Position numbers and translations under genes: made by a program. Shown here piece by piece: positions 1 through 6,386 of a DNA stretch of 12,143 nucleotides; positions within the stretch are counted from its first letter, which is position 1, and every line of letters starts with the position of its first letter. A model generated the notes under the pieces. The model searched no databases. It saw nothing but the letters and a program-made list of their open reading frames with translations, and had not been told where the DNA came from. This DNA comes from an uncultured Victivallales bacterium (GTDB lineage Bacteria; Verrucomicrobiota; Lentisphaeria; Oligosphaerales; JAFGRS01), in contig CAILKC010000277.1 in the NCBI GenBank assembly GCA_903834675.1, positions 1 to 12,143 of the forward strand, given 5' to 3'.

Positions 1-238
1 GCCGCTGCGTCGGCGCCGCGGCGGCCACGCAGGGCCGCCCTCCAGGCGATCCGGCGCGTCCCGGCCGGATCGGAATGGGAACCGCGTCGGCAAGTCTCAT
101 TCCGGTATGCCCGGCCGCAGCCGGGGGCTGGGCTGAACCCTGAACCCTGAGTGGAATGCGTGCGGCAGAGTGCCGCGTCCGCGGCCCGTCGACGCCGCTT
201 TCACTGCCGGCGGGACGACGGCGGTCGTTTCTTGAAAC

Positions 239-277
239 CGCCCTGCCGGGGAGCCAGGCCAGGTTGCCGGCAGGGCG
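239..277 (+). repeat. 11-bp perfect inverted repeat upstream of coaD
   Basis: The left arm CGCCCTGCCGG (239-249) is exactly complementary to the right arm CCGGCAGGGCG (267-277), with a 17-base loop. No T-run follows, so it is not a classical intrinsic terminator. The right arm overlaps the candidate -35 element at 264-269, so it could be an operator, an RNA hairpin ending an upstream transcript, or chance in GC-rich DNA. The arms are read directly; the function is inference. Confidence 0.5.
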
Positions 278-292
278 CCTGTGTGCTATGGT
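264..292 (+). promoter_or_regulatory. Candidate sigma-70-type promoter for the coaD operon
   Basis: TTGCCG (264-269) and TATGGT (287-292) are separated by 17 bases. The -10 box is preceded by TG plus one base (extended -10, TGC at 284-286). Each hexamer matches 4 of 6 consensus positions. It sits about 100 bases before the coaD start, ahead of a run of co-directional genes. It is a candidate only: matches of this quality occur by chance. Confidence 0.35.
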
Positions 293-389
293 CTGCCTCC
301 ACGGTGATGGTAAACCCGGTCGTTGCGTCGGGGTCCGATGGCGGTCCAGCGCGGCGTCGGCAGCCCGGTTTGCACAGGCGGTGATAAGC

Positions 390-884
390 ATGGCGACAGA
401 GCGCATCGTCCTCTATCCGGGTTCCTTCGACCCCGTGACCAACGGGCATGTCGACGTCATCCGTCGGGCGGCGCGGTTGTTCGATCGGGTGATCGTGGCG
501 GTCGGGGTCAACAGCAGTAAGGGGTGCGTCTTTACGGTCGCTGAGCGTCTGGAGCATCTGCAGTGCGTGTGTGCGGGCATTCCCGGGGTCGAGGTGTCCA
601 GTTTCAAAGGGTTGCTGCTGGGGGCAGTGCGCGACCTCGGGGCGGTGGCGGTGATCCGCGGCCTGCGCGCCGTGTCCGACTTCGAGTACGAGTTTCAGAT
701 GGCGCTAATGAATCGTGAGTTGTCGCCCCAGTGCGAGACGGTCTTTCTTATGCCTAGTCCGGCCTACTCTTTCGTCAGCTCGACCATGATTCGGGAAATT
801 GCCCGCTTGGGGGGTGATGTCAGCCCGTTTGTGCCGGCGGAGATCTGTGCCGCGGTACTGGGTCGGATCAGGGAGGTTTCCTGA
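390..884 (+). CDS. coaD: Phosphopantetheine adenylyltransferase (CoaD)
   Basis: The 164-residue protein matches the usual CoaD length (about 160). CoaD transfers AMP from ATP to 4'-phosphopantetheine, giving dephospho-CoA, the penultimate step of CoA synthesis in the cytosol. Family marks are the N-terminal YPGSFDPVTNGH segment (residues 9-20) carrying the TxGH nucleotidyltransferase motif, Lys44 in NSSKG, RGLR at 90-93, and the SSTMIRE segment (130-136) equivalent to the ISST motif. The start at 390 was chosen because homology begins immediately after it; the open frame continues upstream but reads as low-complexity sequence. The ribosome binding site is weak (AGGCGGTGAT). The stop TGA shares one base with the next ATG, so translation of the YceD-like gene is probably coupled. 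Product identity is secure. Confidence 0.96.
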   Translation: MATERIVLYPGSFDPVTNGHVDVIRRAARLFDRVIVAVGVNSSKGCVFTVAERLEHLQCVCAGIPGVEVSSFKGLLLGAVRDLGAVAVIRGLRAVSDFEYEFQMALMNRELSPQCETVFLMPSPAYSFVSSTMIREIARLGGDVSPFVPAEICAAVLGRIREVS

Positions 885-1384
885 TGGTTTCACGGGGGGA
901 CTTGGCCTTTCAGATTGTCGACCTGCCGGTGGAAGGTGCGGATATCCACGGCGAGGTGGAGTTCAGCACGCTGGACATCCAGGACGACGGGGTGTTCTCG
1001 TTCCCGGGGGCGTTAGCTTTCGAGCTGAATCTGGCGCCGGTGGACGACGGAGTGCTGGTGCGTGGGCGGGTGAGAGGGCGCGTGGTGCGAGTCTGTGATC
1101 GTTGCCTGGAGCCCTGTGCGGTGGAGCTGGAGGTGCCAGACGTCTGTCACCATTTCGAGCACGTAGCCCGGACCGTGGTTGACTTGACGGACGGGTTGCG
1201 CGAGGACATATTACTAGCTCTGCCGCAGGCATTGCTTTGCCGCGAGGATTGTCGCGGCCTATGCCCGCTTTGTGGTGGCAACCGGAACGAGGCCGACTGC
1301 GGCTGCCGCGAGTCTGGGCCTAGCCTCGACGAAGGCGATCCATGGGGTGCCTTGGACGCTGTCGTTCGGCGTGATGATGCCTGA
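884..1384 (+). CDS. yceD: YceD/DUF177 family protein (23S rRNA accumulation / L32-linked)
   Basis: This 166-residue soluble protein belongs to the YceD (DUF177) family, whose members are needed for normal 23S rRNA accumulation in bacteria and chloroplasts and are typically encoded directly before rpmF, as here. Visible marks are CDRCLEPC (residues 71-78) with a CxxC pair, and a C-terminal cysteine cluster C119, C123, C127, C130, C139, C141 in the pattern CxxxCxGLCxxCGxNxN...CxC, probably metal binding. The protein ends with a PWGALDAV segment like the usual family tail. The start ATG overlaps the coaD stop (TGATG), with GGGAGG seven bases upstream as a good ribosome binding site. The exact biochemical role of the family is not settled. 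Assignment to the family is firm. Confidence 0.88.
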   Translation: MVSRGDLAFQIVDLPVEGADIHGEVEFSTLDIQDDGVFSFPGALAFELNLAPVDDGVLVRGRVRGRVVRVCDRCLEPCAVELEVPDVCHHFEHVARTVVDLTDGLREDILLALPQALLCREDCRGLCPLCGGNRNEADCGCRESGPSLDEGDPWGALDAVVRRDDA

Positions 1385-1483
1385 GTCGGCGCAGGCTGGC
1401 AACGGTGGCGATACGGGGTGGGTGCGCTTCCAAGCTGCGGAGGCGCCCCGCGGACAGCAGGTTTACCAGGACGGAGTCAGGAC

Positions 1484-1666
1484 ATGGCACTACAGCAAAG
1501 CAAGCTCAGCAAGCAGAGATCCCGCATGCGCCGGGCGGCGAACCGCTACCGCGGTTTACAGCCGGCCAAGTGCGGCATGTGCGGGGAGGCCGTAATTCCC
1601 CACCGTGTCTGCGCCAAGTGCGGCCACTACAAGGGTCGGCAGGTGGTGTCCGTCACGGCGGAATAA
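1484..1666 (+). CDS. rpmF: 50S ribosomal protein L32 (bL32)
   Basis: This 60-residue protein is a normal-length bL32 of the large ribosomal subunit. It has the basic N-terminal part (KLSKQRSRMRRA) typical of L32 and a complete zinc ribbon: C30-x2-C33 and C43-x2-C46, i.e. the zinc-binding (C+) form. The ATG at 1484 is preceded by GGAG at 1473-1476 with seven bases of spacing; the same frame is open further upstream but the added residues do not resemble L32. It lies 99 bases after the YceD-like gene and only 5 bases before plsX, reproducing the common yceD-rpmF-plsX order, so coordinate expression of ribosome and membrane-lipid genes is likely. Confidence 0.97.
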   Translation: MALQQSKLSKQRSRMRRAANRYRGLQPAKCGMCGEAVIPHRVCAKCGHYKGRQVVSVTAE

Positions 1667-1671
1667 CCGCG

Positions 1672-2712
1672 ATGTCATCAATCGCTGTGGATGCTATGGG
1701 GGGTGATTTCGCTCCCCGTGTGGTGATCGAAGGAGTGGGAGAGTGGCTTGACCGTCAGTCTGGCGGGACGACGCTCTTTGTGGTCGGGGATGAGGCACAA
1801 GTACGCGCGGAACTGCGCCGTATTGGCAAGGAATCCGACCCGCGCTTGACCGTCGTTCACGCACCCGACGTCATCCGCATGGACGATGCGCCGGCAGCGG
1901 CCGTACGAACCAAACGGCGCAGCAGCATCAACGTGGCGGTGGACTTGGTGAAGCAGGGCGAGGCGCAGGCGTTTTTCAGTGCCGGAAACACCGGAGCCTG
2001 CGTGGCAGCGACCGTCCTGAAGTGGCGCACTCTGGCGGGCATATTGCGGCCGGGTATCGCGGCCGTTTTTCCTTCGCCGGAAGGTAATTTTGTGCTTTTG
2101 GATGCGGGTTCGACGGTAGACTGCGAGCCGATCAACCTGGCTCAGTATGCCATGATGGGGATGGTCTACTCGCGCCATATTCTGGGCAAGGCCAGCCCGC
2201 GGGTCGGTCTGCTGAATGTAGGCGGTGAGGACGTCAAGGGAAACGATCTGGCCAAGGAATCCTACAAGCTTCTGAATGGCATGCAGGGCCTGAATTTCAT
2301 CGGGAACGTGGAGGGGCACGATCTGTTTGGCGGCCGGGTGGATGTGGTGGTCTGCGACGGCTTTGTTGGCAACGTGGTGCTGAAGACCTGCGAGAGTCTG
2401 GGCGGGGCCCTCAGCAAGGTCTTGCGGACGAACCTCAGCAAGAACATTATGCGTAAGGTCGGTTACGTGTTGAGCAAGGGTGCCTACACGGAACTGCGGA
2501 AGACCTGTGACCCCGCCGAGTTCGGTGGGGCGCCGTTGCTCGGTGTAGACGGGGTGTGCATCATCGGCCATGGCTCGTCATGTTCGCGGGCGGTGCGCAA
2601 TGGCATCCGCGTCGCGGAGGAGTTTGTGCGGCATCAGGTCAACGAGCACATTGTCGAGCAGGCCAAGGTCTTTGCTGCGGTTTCAGCGGCGCGGCCTGCG
2701 GCGAGTGTCTGA
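1672..2712 (+). CDS. plsX: Phosphate acyltransferase PlsX
   Basis: PlsX converts acyl-ACP plus phosphate to acyl-phosphate, which PlsY uses to acylate glycerol-3-phosphate; it is a peripheral membrane enzyme linking fatty-acid and phospholipid synthesis. The 346-residue protein has the characteristic start IAVDAMGGDFAP (4-15), SAGNTGA (103-109), LNVGGEDVKGN (181-191), CDGFVGNVVLK (228-238) and GAPLLGVDG (286-294). The usual DVGANVDC-like segment reads DAGSTVDC (144-151), a mild variant. The ATG at 1672 lies 5 bases after the L32 stop; the GCGGAA at the rpmF end is the only Shine-Dalgarno-like sequence, suggesting translational coupling. In many genomes fabH follows; here a 129-base non-coding gap and then fabD follow. 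The identification is secure. Confidence 0.96.
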   Translation: MSSIAVDAMGGDFAPRVVIEGVGEWLDRQSGGTTLFVVGDEAQVRAELRRIGKESDPRLTVVHAPDVIRMDDAPAAAVRTKRRSSINVAVDLVKQGEAQAFFSAGNTGACVAATVLKWRTLAGILRPGIAAVFPSPEGNFVLLDAGSTVDCEPINLAQYAMMGMVYSRHILGKASPRVGLLNVGGEDVKGNDLAKESYKLLNGMQGLNFIGNVEGHDLFGGRVDVVVCDGFVGNVVLKTCESLGGALSKVLRTNLSKNIMRKVGYVLSKGAYTELRKTCDPAEFGGAPLLGVDGVCIIGHGSSCSRAVRNGIRVAEEFVRHQVNEHIVEQAKVFAAVSAARPAASV

Positions 2713-2841
2713 CGGGGGGCGTCGGTGGGGTTAGGCGCCGAGCCGGGGGCCGAGTTTCAGGGCCGGCGGTGTGGGGCTGTGGACGAAAGAACCTTTGCGG
2801 CAAGGTGGGCTGCCGGGGGTTCGGAACCGAAGTGAGCCGTG
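2713..2841. other. plsX-fabD spacer lacking fabH
   Basis: This 129-base G-rich spacer lies where fabH (about 1 kb) is found in many plsX-fabH-fabD operons. No frame encodes anything resembling FabH, not even its C-terminal motifs. A short inverted repeat TTCGGAACCGAA (2820-2831) lies just before the fabD start; it is too small to interpret. I see no credible promoter or T-tailed terminator. Confidence 0.6.
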
Positions 2842-3801
2842 ATGAAGCGTGTGGGTTTCATGTTTGCGGGGCAGGGGGCTCAAGCGGTTGGCATGGGTCG
2901 GGACCTGTGGGAGCAGAGCCCTGCGGCGCGGGCGGTATTTGAGCGGGCGAACGTCGTGTTGGGGCGGTCCATTGCCGACCTGTGTTTCGAGGGTCCGGCG
3001 GCGGCGCTGACGGCGAGTGTGAACTGCCAGCCCGCCATTTTCACCATGTCCATGGCTTGCCACGCGGCCTTGCAGGAACGCCTGCCTGTGGCGCCGGTGG
3101 TCTGCGGCGGGTTGAGCCTGGGCGAGTTAGCGGCGGTCACCTGTGCCGGGGTGCTTGGGTTTGATGACGCCTTGCGGCTGGTGGCGGAGCGCGGTCGCCT
3201 CATGGACGAGGCGTGTCGGGCGACGGCTGGCGCCATGGCCGCGGTGATCGGGGCGGACACGGCGCTGGTTGAGGGCATCTGCCGCCAGCACGAGGTCGAC
3301 GTCGCCAACTACAATTGCCCTGGGCAGGTCGTCATCAGCGGTGGCTGTGCTGGGGTCAAGGCAGCGGTGGCGGCGCTTGCCGCCGTCGGCGTGTCGCGGG
3401 TGGTGATGCTGGAGGTTGCGGGCGCATACCACTCCCGCCTGATGACGTCTGCCGCCTTGGCGTTCGGGGCGGTGCTGGCGCCGCTCGAGTTACGGGCGCC
3501 GACTTGCCCGGTAGCGCAAAATGCGTCCGGGGCGCTGGTGACGGAGGTGGCCGTCATCCGCGACAACCTCCGAGCCCAGGTCAACGGCAGCGTGCGTTGG
3601 GAGGCCTGCGTGCGAGCGCTGCTGGCGGCCGGCGCGGAGGTCTTGGTGGAGCTTGGTCCCGGGAAGGTGTTGAGCGGGTTTATGCGGCGCCTCGACCGCG
3701 CCTTTCCGGTGGGTTCGATCGGGTCCTGCGCGGATCTGGCGGCGACCGTACAGCTCTTGCGGCGGGATCCTGGAAGTGCCGTGGGCGGGGCGCCGGAGTA
3801 A
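2842..3801 (+). CDS. fabD: Malonyl-CoA:ACP transacylase FabD
   Basis: FabD loads malonyl groups from malonyl-CoA onto holo-ACP, supplying the extender unit for fatty-acid elongation. The 319-residue protein shows the N-terminal FAGQGAQ (8-14), the nucleophile elbow GLSLGE with Ser92, Arg117 in ERGRLM (binds the malonyl carboxylate), NYNCPGQ (157-162), catalytic His197 in AYHSRLM, and LGPGKVLSGF (271-280). The elbow has Leu instead of the usual His in GHSLGE. ATG at 2842 is chosen over the overlapping GTG at 2839; GAAGTGAG at 2829-2836 may serve as ribosome binding site. It lies 21 bases ahead of fabG. The C-terminal ~15 residues are low-complexity. All residues needed for catalysis are present. 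Confidence 0.95.
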   Translation: MKRVGFMFAGQGAQAVGMGRDLWEQSPAARAVFERANVVLGRSIADLCFEGPAAALTASVNCQPAIFTMSMACHAALQERLPVAPVVCGGLSLGELAAVTCAGVLGFDDALRLVAERGRLMDEACRATAGAMAAVIGADTALVEGICRQHEVDVANYNCPGQVVISGGCAGVKAAVAALAAVGVSRVVMLEVAGAYHSRLMTSAALAFGAVLAPLELRAPTCPVAQNASGALVTEVAVIRDNLRAQVNGSVRWEACVRALLAAGAEVLVELGPGKVLSGFMRRLDRAFPVGSIGSCADLAATVQLLRRDPGSAVGGAPE

Positions 3802-3822
3802 CGGTCAAAGGGAGGGTGGTTC

Positions 3823-4563
3823 ATGGGATTCGAAGGCAGCGTAGCGTTGATCACTGGCGGCGCCCGTGGCATTGGTCGGGCCATTGCCGACGAATTGGCT
3901 GCCGGCGGCGCGACGCTGGCGATCGTCGATGTGTTGCAGGACGTGGCTGAGGCGACGGCCGCGGAGTTCCGTGCCCGCGGGGTTACGGCGGCGGCCTTTG
4001 TGGCCAACGTCTCCAGTCTGGCCGACGTGGAGCGCATGTTTGGTGAGGTTCTGACCCGTTTTGGCAAGGTGGACATTCTGGTCAACAATGCGGGCATCAC
4101 GCGGGACAACCTCATCATGAGGATGCGGGAGGAAGAGTGGGACGCCGTGATTGCGGTGAACCTGAAGGGCACGTTCAACTGCATCAAGGCAGCGTCACGG
4201 CCCATGCTCAAGGCCCGCAGCGGGCGGATCGTGAACATCGCCTCGGTGGTGGGGGTGATGGGTAACGCCGGCCAGGCTAACTACAGCGCCTCCAAGGCCG
4301 GAGTCATCGGGCTGACCAAGACGGCGGCGAAGGAACTGGCCTCCCGGGGCATCACGGTCAACGCGGTAGCGCCGGGGTACATCCGCACCGAGATGACGGA
4401 CAAGCTCAGCGACGCCGCGCGGGAGGCTTTCCTGACCTTGGTCCCACTGGCGCGGGCCGGGACGCCGGAGGATGTGGCTCGGGCGGTAGGCTTCTTGTGC
4501 AGCGAGGCGGCCGCCTACATTACCGGGCAGGTGCTGCATGTGGACGGCGGGATGGTCATGTGA
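3823..4563 (+). CDS. fabG: 3-oxoacyl-ACP reductase FabG
   Basis: FabG is the NADPH-dependent ketoreductase of type II fatty-acid synthesis, reducing 3-oxoacyl-ACP to 3-hydroxyacyl-ACP. The 246-residue protein is a classical short-chain dehydrogenase: nucleotide-binding TGGARGIG (11-18), NNAG (88-91), Asn113, catalytic Ser141, and Tyr154-x3-Lys158 in YSASK. NNAGITRDNL and the ending ITGQVLHVDGGM are typical FabG signatures that separate it from other short-chain dehydrogenases. AAAGGGAGG at 3808-3816 is a strong ribosome binding site about 6 bases before the ATG. It follows fabD closely and is separated from acpP by a 193-base spacer. The context between fabD and acpP confirms the role. Confidence 0.96.
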   Translation: MGFEGSVALITGGARGIGRAIADELAAGGATLAIVDVLQDVAEATAAEFRARGVTAAAFVANVSSLADVERMFGEVLTRFGKVDILVNNAGITRDNLIMRMREEEWDAVIAVNLKGTFNCIKAASRPMLKARSGRIVNIASVVGVMGNAGQANYSASKAGVIGLTKTAAKELASRGITVNAVAPGYIRTEMTDKLSDAAREAFLTLVPLARAGTPEDVARAVGFLCSEAAAYITGQVLHVDGGMVM

Positions 4564-4592
4564 GGGGTGTCGGCGGCCGGGACGCCAGGGGT

Positions 4593-4635
4593 TTGCATTA
4601 GGCCGAAACGGGACCACATTATACCCCTGTTCCGG
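4593..4635 (+). promoter_or_regulatory. Candidate acpP promoter with overlapping imperfect palindrome
   Basis: The fabG-acpP spacer is unusually long for this cluster. It contains TTGCAT (4593-4598), 18 bases, then CATTAT (4617-4622) as weak -35/-10 boxes. An imperfect inverted repeat surrounds the -10: CCGAAACGGG (4603-4612) and CCTGTTCCGG (4626-4635), complementary at 8 of 10 positions (9 if G-U is allowed in RNA), around an AT-richer centre. This could be an operator or RNA hairpin controlling acpP. No known regulator site (for example FapR or FadR) is recognisable. Sequence is observed; function is inferred. Confidence 0.3.
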
Positions 4636-4756
4636 TTGAGGTGCCGCTGCCGTGGCAGGCGTTTTCGCCGTGGCGATTGAGTTCGACGTTGAAGGTATTA
4701 GCCCAGAGAGTCCAGGTGCCCTTTGCGCGGCACCCGCAACCCATCGGAGTAAGATC

Positions 4757-4996
4757 ATGTCTTCACCAGCTGAGCGTGTTCGTGAGATCATCGTGGAGCA
4801 GCTCGGAGTCAACGCCGAACAGGTGACTGACGGCGCCAAGTTTGTCGAGGATCTGGGCGCGGATTCGCTTGACACGGTCGAGTTGGTGATGGCGCTGGAA
4901 GAAGAGTTCGGGACCGAGATTCCGGACGAGGAAGCGGAGAAGCTGACCACGGTCGGCGAGGCGATTGCCTACGTGCAGAAGATCGTCGGCGGCTGA
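4757..4996 (+). CDS. acpP: Acyl carrier protein
   Basis: This 79-residue acidic protein is the central ACP of type II fatty-acid synthesis, which carries acyl chains on a 4'-phosphopantetheine arm. The attachment site is Ser37 in the canonical [12 protein letters not shown] segment, flanked by FVEDL before and [16 protein letters not shown] after, as in E. coli AcpP. The ATG at 4757 is chosen because family homology begins there and GGAGTAAG lies at 4746-4753, just before it. The frame is open upstream to about 4652, but those residues do not belong to ACPs. A possible own promoter lies upstream and a strong hairpin downstream, fitting the need for much higher ACP levels than of its neighbours. 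Confidence 0.97.
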   Translation: MSSPAERVREIIVEQLGVNAEQVTDGAKFVEDLGADSLDTVELVMALEEEFGTEIPDEEAEKLTTVGEAIAYVQKIVGG

Positions 4997-5017
4997 TGGT
5001 TCGCGGGTGGGTTTAAC

Positions 5018-5053
5018 GGGAGGCCACGCGCCGGAATGCGGCGGTGGCCTCTC
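5018..5053 (+). terminator. Strong hairpin between acpP and fabF (attenuator or 3'-end stabiliser)
   Basis: GAGGCCAC (5020-5027), a bulged G, and CGCCG (5029-5033) pair perfectly with CGGCG (5039-5043) and GTGGCCTC (5044-5051) around the 5-base loop GAATG, giving 13 base pairs with a single bulge; a G-T and a G-C pair extend it to 5018-5053. It is followed by CCCGTTTGGGG rather than a true T-run, so termination would be partial at best. Its position 20 bases after acpP suggests partial termination or protection of an abundant acpP transcript. Confidence 0.55.
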
Positions 5054-5100
5054 CCCGTTTGGGGGGCAGGTAGTAGAGCCTAACGCGGAGCGCGAGTACG

Positions 5101-6345
5101 ATGAACGCATCGGGCCGAGTGGTGGTGACGGGGATGGGGGTGGTGTCGCCGTTGGGCAATACCGTGGAGGCCTTCTGGTCGAGTCTGTTGGCAGGCCGCT
5201 CTGGCATCGGGCCGCTCACGCGTTTTGACGCCTCTGCTCTGCGTTGCCGTATCGCTGGCGAGGTCAAGGACTTCGACATCACGGCCTATCTGCCGGAGAA
5301 AGAGGCGAGGCGTTTTGATCGTTTCTGCCACTACGCGCTGGTGGCCTCGTTGCAAGCCGTGCGCCAATCGGGGCTTTCGGCCACGAGTGCGGACCCGGAA
5401 CGCATCGGAGTGATCGTGTCTTCTGGGGTGGGCGGACTGGAATCCATGCAGGAGAACACGCGGGTGCTGCTGGAACGGGGCGTGGGTCGTCTCTCTCCTC
5501 TGACGGTGCCGATCATGATTCCGGACATGGCCTCGGGGATGCTGTCCATCCAGTTTGGGTTTCAGGGGCCCAACCTGGCGGTGGTCACGGCCTGTGCCTC
5601 GGCGACGCACTCCATCGGCGAGGCGTACTGGATGATTCGCCGTGGCGATGCCGATGCGATGCTGGCGGGTGGCACAGAGGCGGGCTTGGTAGCCCTGGGG
5701 CTCGGGGGCTTCGCCTCCATGCGCGCTTTGAGCACGCGCAATGATGACCCTGAACACGCCAGCCGTCCCTTCGACCGCGATCGCGACGGGTTTGTGCCGG
5801 CGGAAGGCGCCGGGGTGCTGGTATTGGAGAGCCTGGAGCAGGCGCAGACCCGCGGGGCGGAGATCCTGGCCGAACTGGTGGGGTACGGACTGACGGGGGA
5901 CGCCTACCACATCACCGCGCCGGACCCCGAGGGCAGAGGCGCCGCCAGATCGGTGCGTCAGGCGTTGGCCCGGGCGGGAGTGGCGCCGGAGGAGGTCGGC
6001 TACATCAACGCCCACGGGACCTCGACGCCGCTCAATGACCGCATGGAGACCGTGGCGCTGAAGGCCGCTTTCGGGTCGGCGGCCTACCGGATTCCGGTGA
6101 GCAGCACCAAGTCCATGACGGGACATGCACTGGGGGCGGCGGGCGGGTTCGAGTCGATCGCCTGCATTCAGGCGTTGCGCTACGGGGTGATTCCGGGGAC
6201 GATGAACTATCAGACGCCCGACCCCGAGTGCGACCTGGACTATGTGCCCAACGCCTGCCGCGAGGTGCCCGTTCGCCTGGCGCTCAACGTGAGTTTCGGG
6301 TTCGGTGGGCACAACGCCGCTTTGCTGTTCAAAAAGGCATCCTGA
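5101..6345 (+). CDS. fabF: 3-oxoacyl-ACP synthase II (FabF, beta-ketoacyl-ACP synthase)
   Basis: FabF condenses malonyl-ACP with acyl-ACP, elongating the chain by two carbons. The 414-residue protein has the normal length and the full Cys-His-His set: Cys165 in TACASA, His305 in NAHGTSTP, Lys337 in STKSMTGH and His342 in GHALGAAGG. It begins with VVVTGMGVVSPLGN (7-20) and ends with SFGFGGHNAALLF, both family hallmarks. The active-site Cys and His-His triad assign it to FabF/FabB; the HGTSTPLND segment and the acpP-fabF order favour FabF. It is not FabH-like (it lacks the Cys-His-Asn set), so it cannot be assumed to replace the missing initiating synthase. Start at 5101, with GCGGAG at 5085-5090 as a modest ribosome binding site. 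Confidence 0.95.
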   Translation: MNASGRVVVTGMGVVSPLGNTVEAFWSSLLAGRSGIGPLTRFDASALRCRIAGEVKDFDITAYLPEKEARRFDRFCHYALVASLQAVRQSGLSATSADPERIGVIVSSGVGGLESMQENTRVLLERGVGRLSPLTVPIMIPDMASGMLSIQFGFQGPNLAVVTACASATHSIGEAYWMIRRGDADAMLAGGTEAGLVALGLGGFASMRALSTRNDDPEHASRPFDRDRDGFVPAEGAGVLVLESLEQAQTRGAEILAELVGYGLTGDAYHITAPDPEGRGAARSVRQALARAGVAPEEVGYINAHGTSTPLNDRMETVALKAAFGSAAYRIPVSSTKSMTGHALGAAGGFESIACIQALRYGVIPGTMNYQTPDPECDLDYVPNACREVPVRLALNVSFGFGGHNAALLFKKAS

Positions 6346-6353
6346 GTGTTGCT

Positions 6354-6370
6354 CCCCGGGTGAACCGGGG
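6354..6370 (+). terminator. Short GC hairpin between fabF and the 7TM-HD gene
   Basis: CCCCGG (6354-6359) and CCGGGG (6365-6370) form a perfect 6-bp stem with loop GTGAA, 9 bases after the fabF stop and 16 bases before the next start. No T-run follows. It could weakly attenuate read-through or affect translation of the next gene, or be incidental. Confidence 0.3.
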
Positions 6371-6386
6371 CTATCGTTGGCGGCAG

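Larger units (their letters stand above)
1..389. other. Non-coding or unassigned leader region upstream of coaD
   Basis: No convincing gene is visible in this stretch. The first ~150 bases are open in all three forward frames simply because they are very GC-rich; frame 1 runs from the window edge to a TGA at 148-150 and could be the arginine-rich 3' end of an upstream gene, but it matches no family I recognise. A short tandem repeat, TGAACCC twice followed by TGA, lies at 134-150. The coaD frame is open back to about 156, but that extension is low-complexity, unlike CoaD family proteins, and is not taken as coding. An inverted repeat and a candidate promoter within the stretch are listed separately. 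Confidence 0.5.

Noticed and set aside
134..150. Tandem TGAACCC repeat
   Set aside because: Only two and a half copies; not enough to be an iteron or other functional repeat.
156..389. In-frame upstream extension of coaD
   Set aside because: The added ~78 residues are arginine/alanine-rich low complexity and CoaD homology begins exactly at the ATG at 390; the open frame is explained by high GC.
1678..2571. 297-codon antisense open frame opposite plsX
   Set aside because: It lies entirely inside a clearly coding plsX and shows no family motif.
2820..2831. TTCGGAACCGAA inverted repeat before fabD
   Set aside because: Only 5-bp arms; too short to claim a regulatory site, though it could be revisited if conserved.
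4652..4756. In-frame 35-residue N-terminal extension of ACP
   Set aside because: It does not resemble ACPs, and a good ribosome binding site precedes the ATG at 4757.
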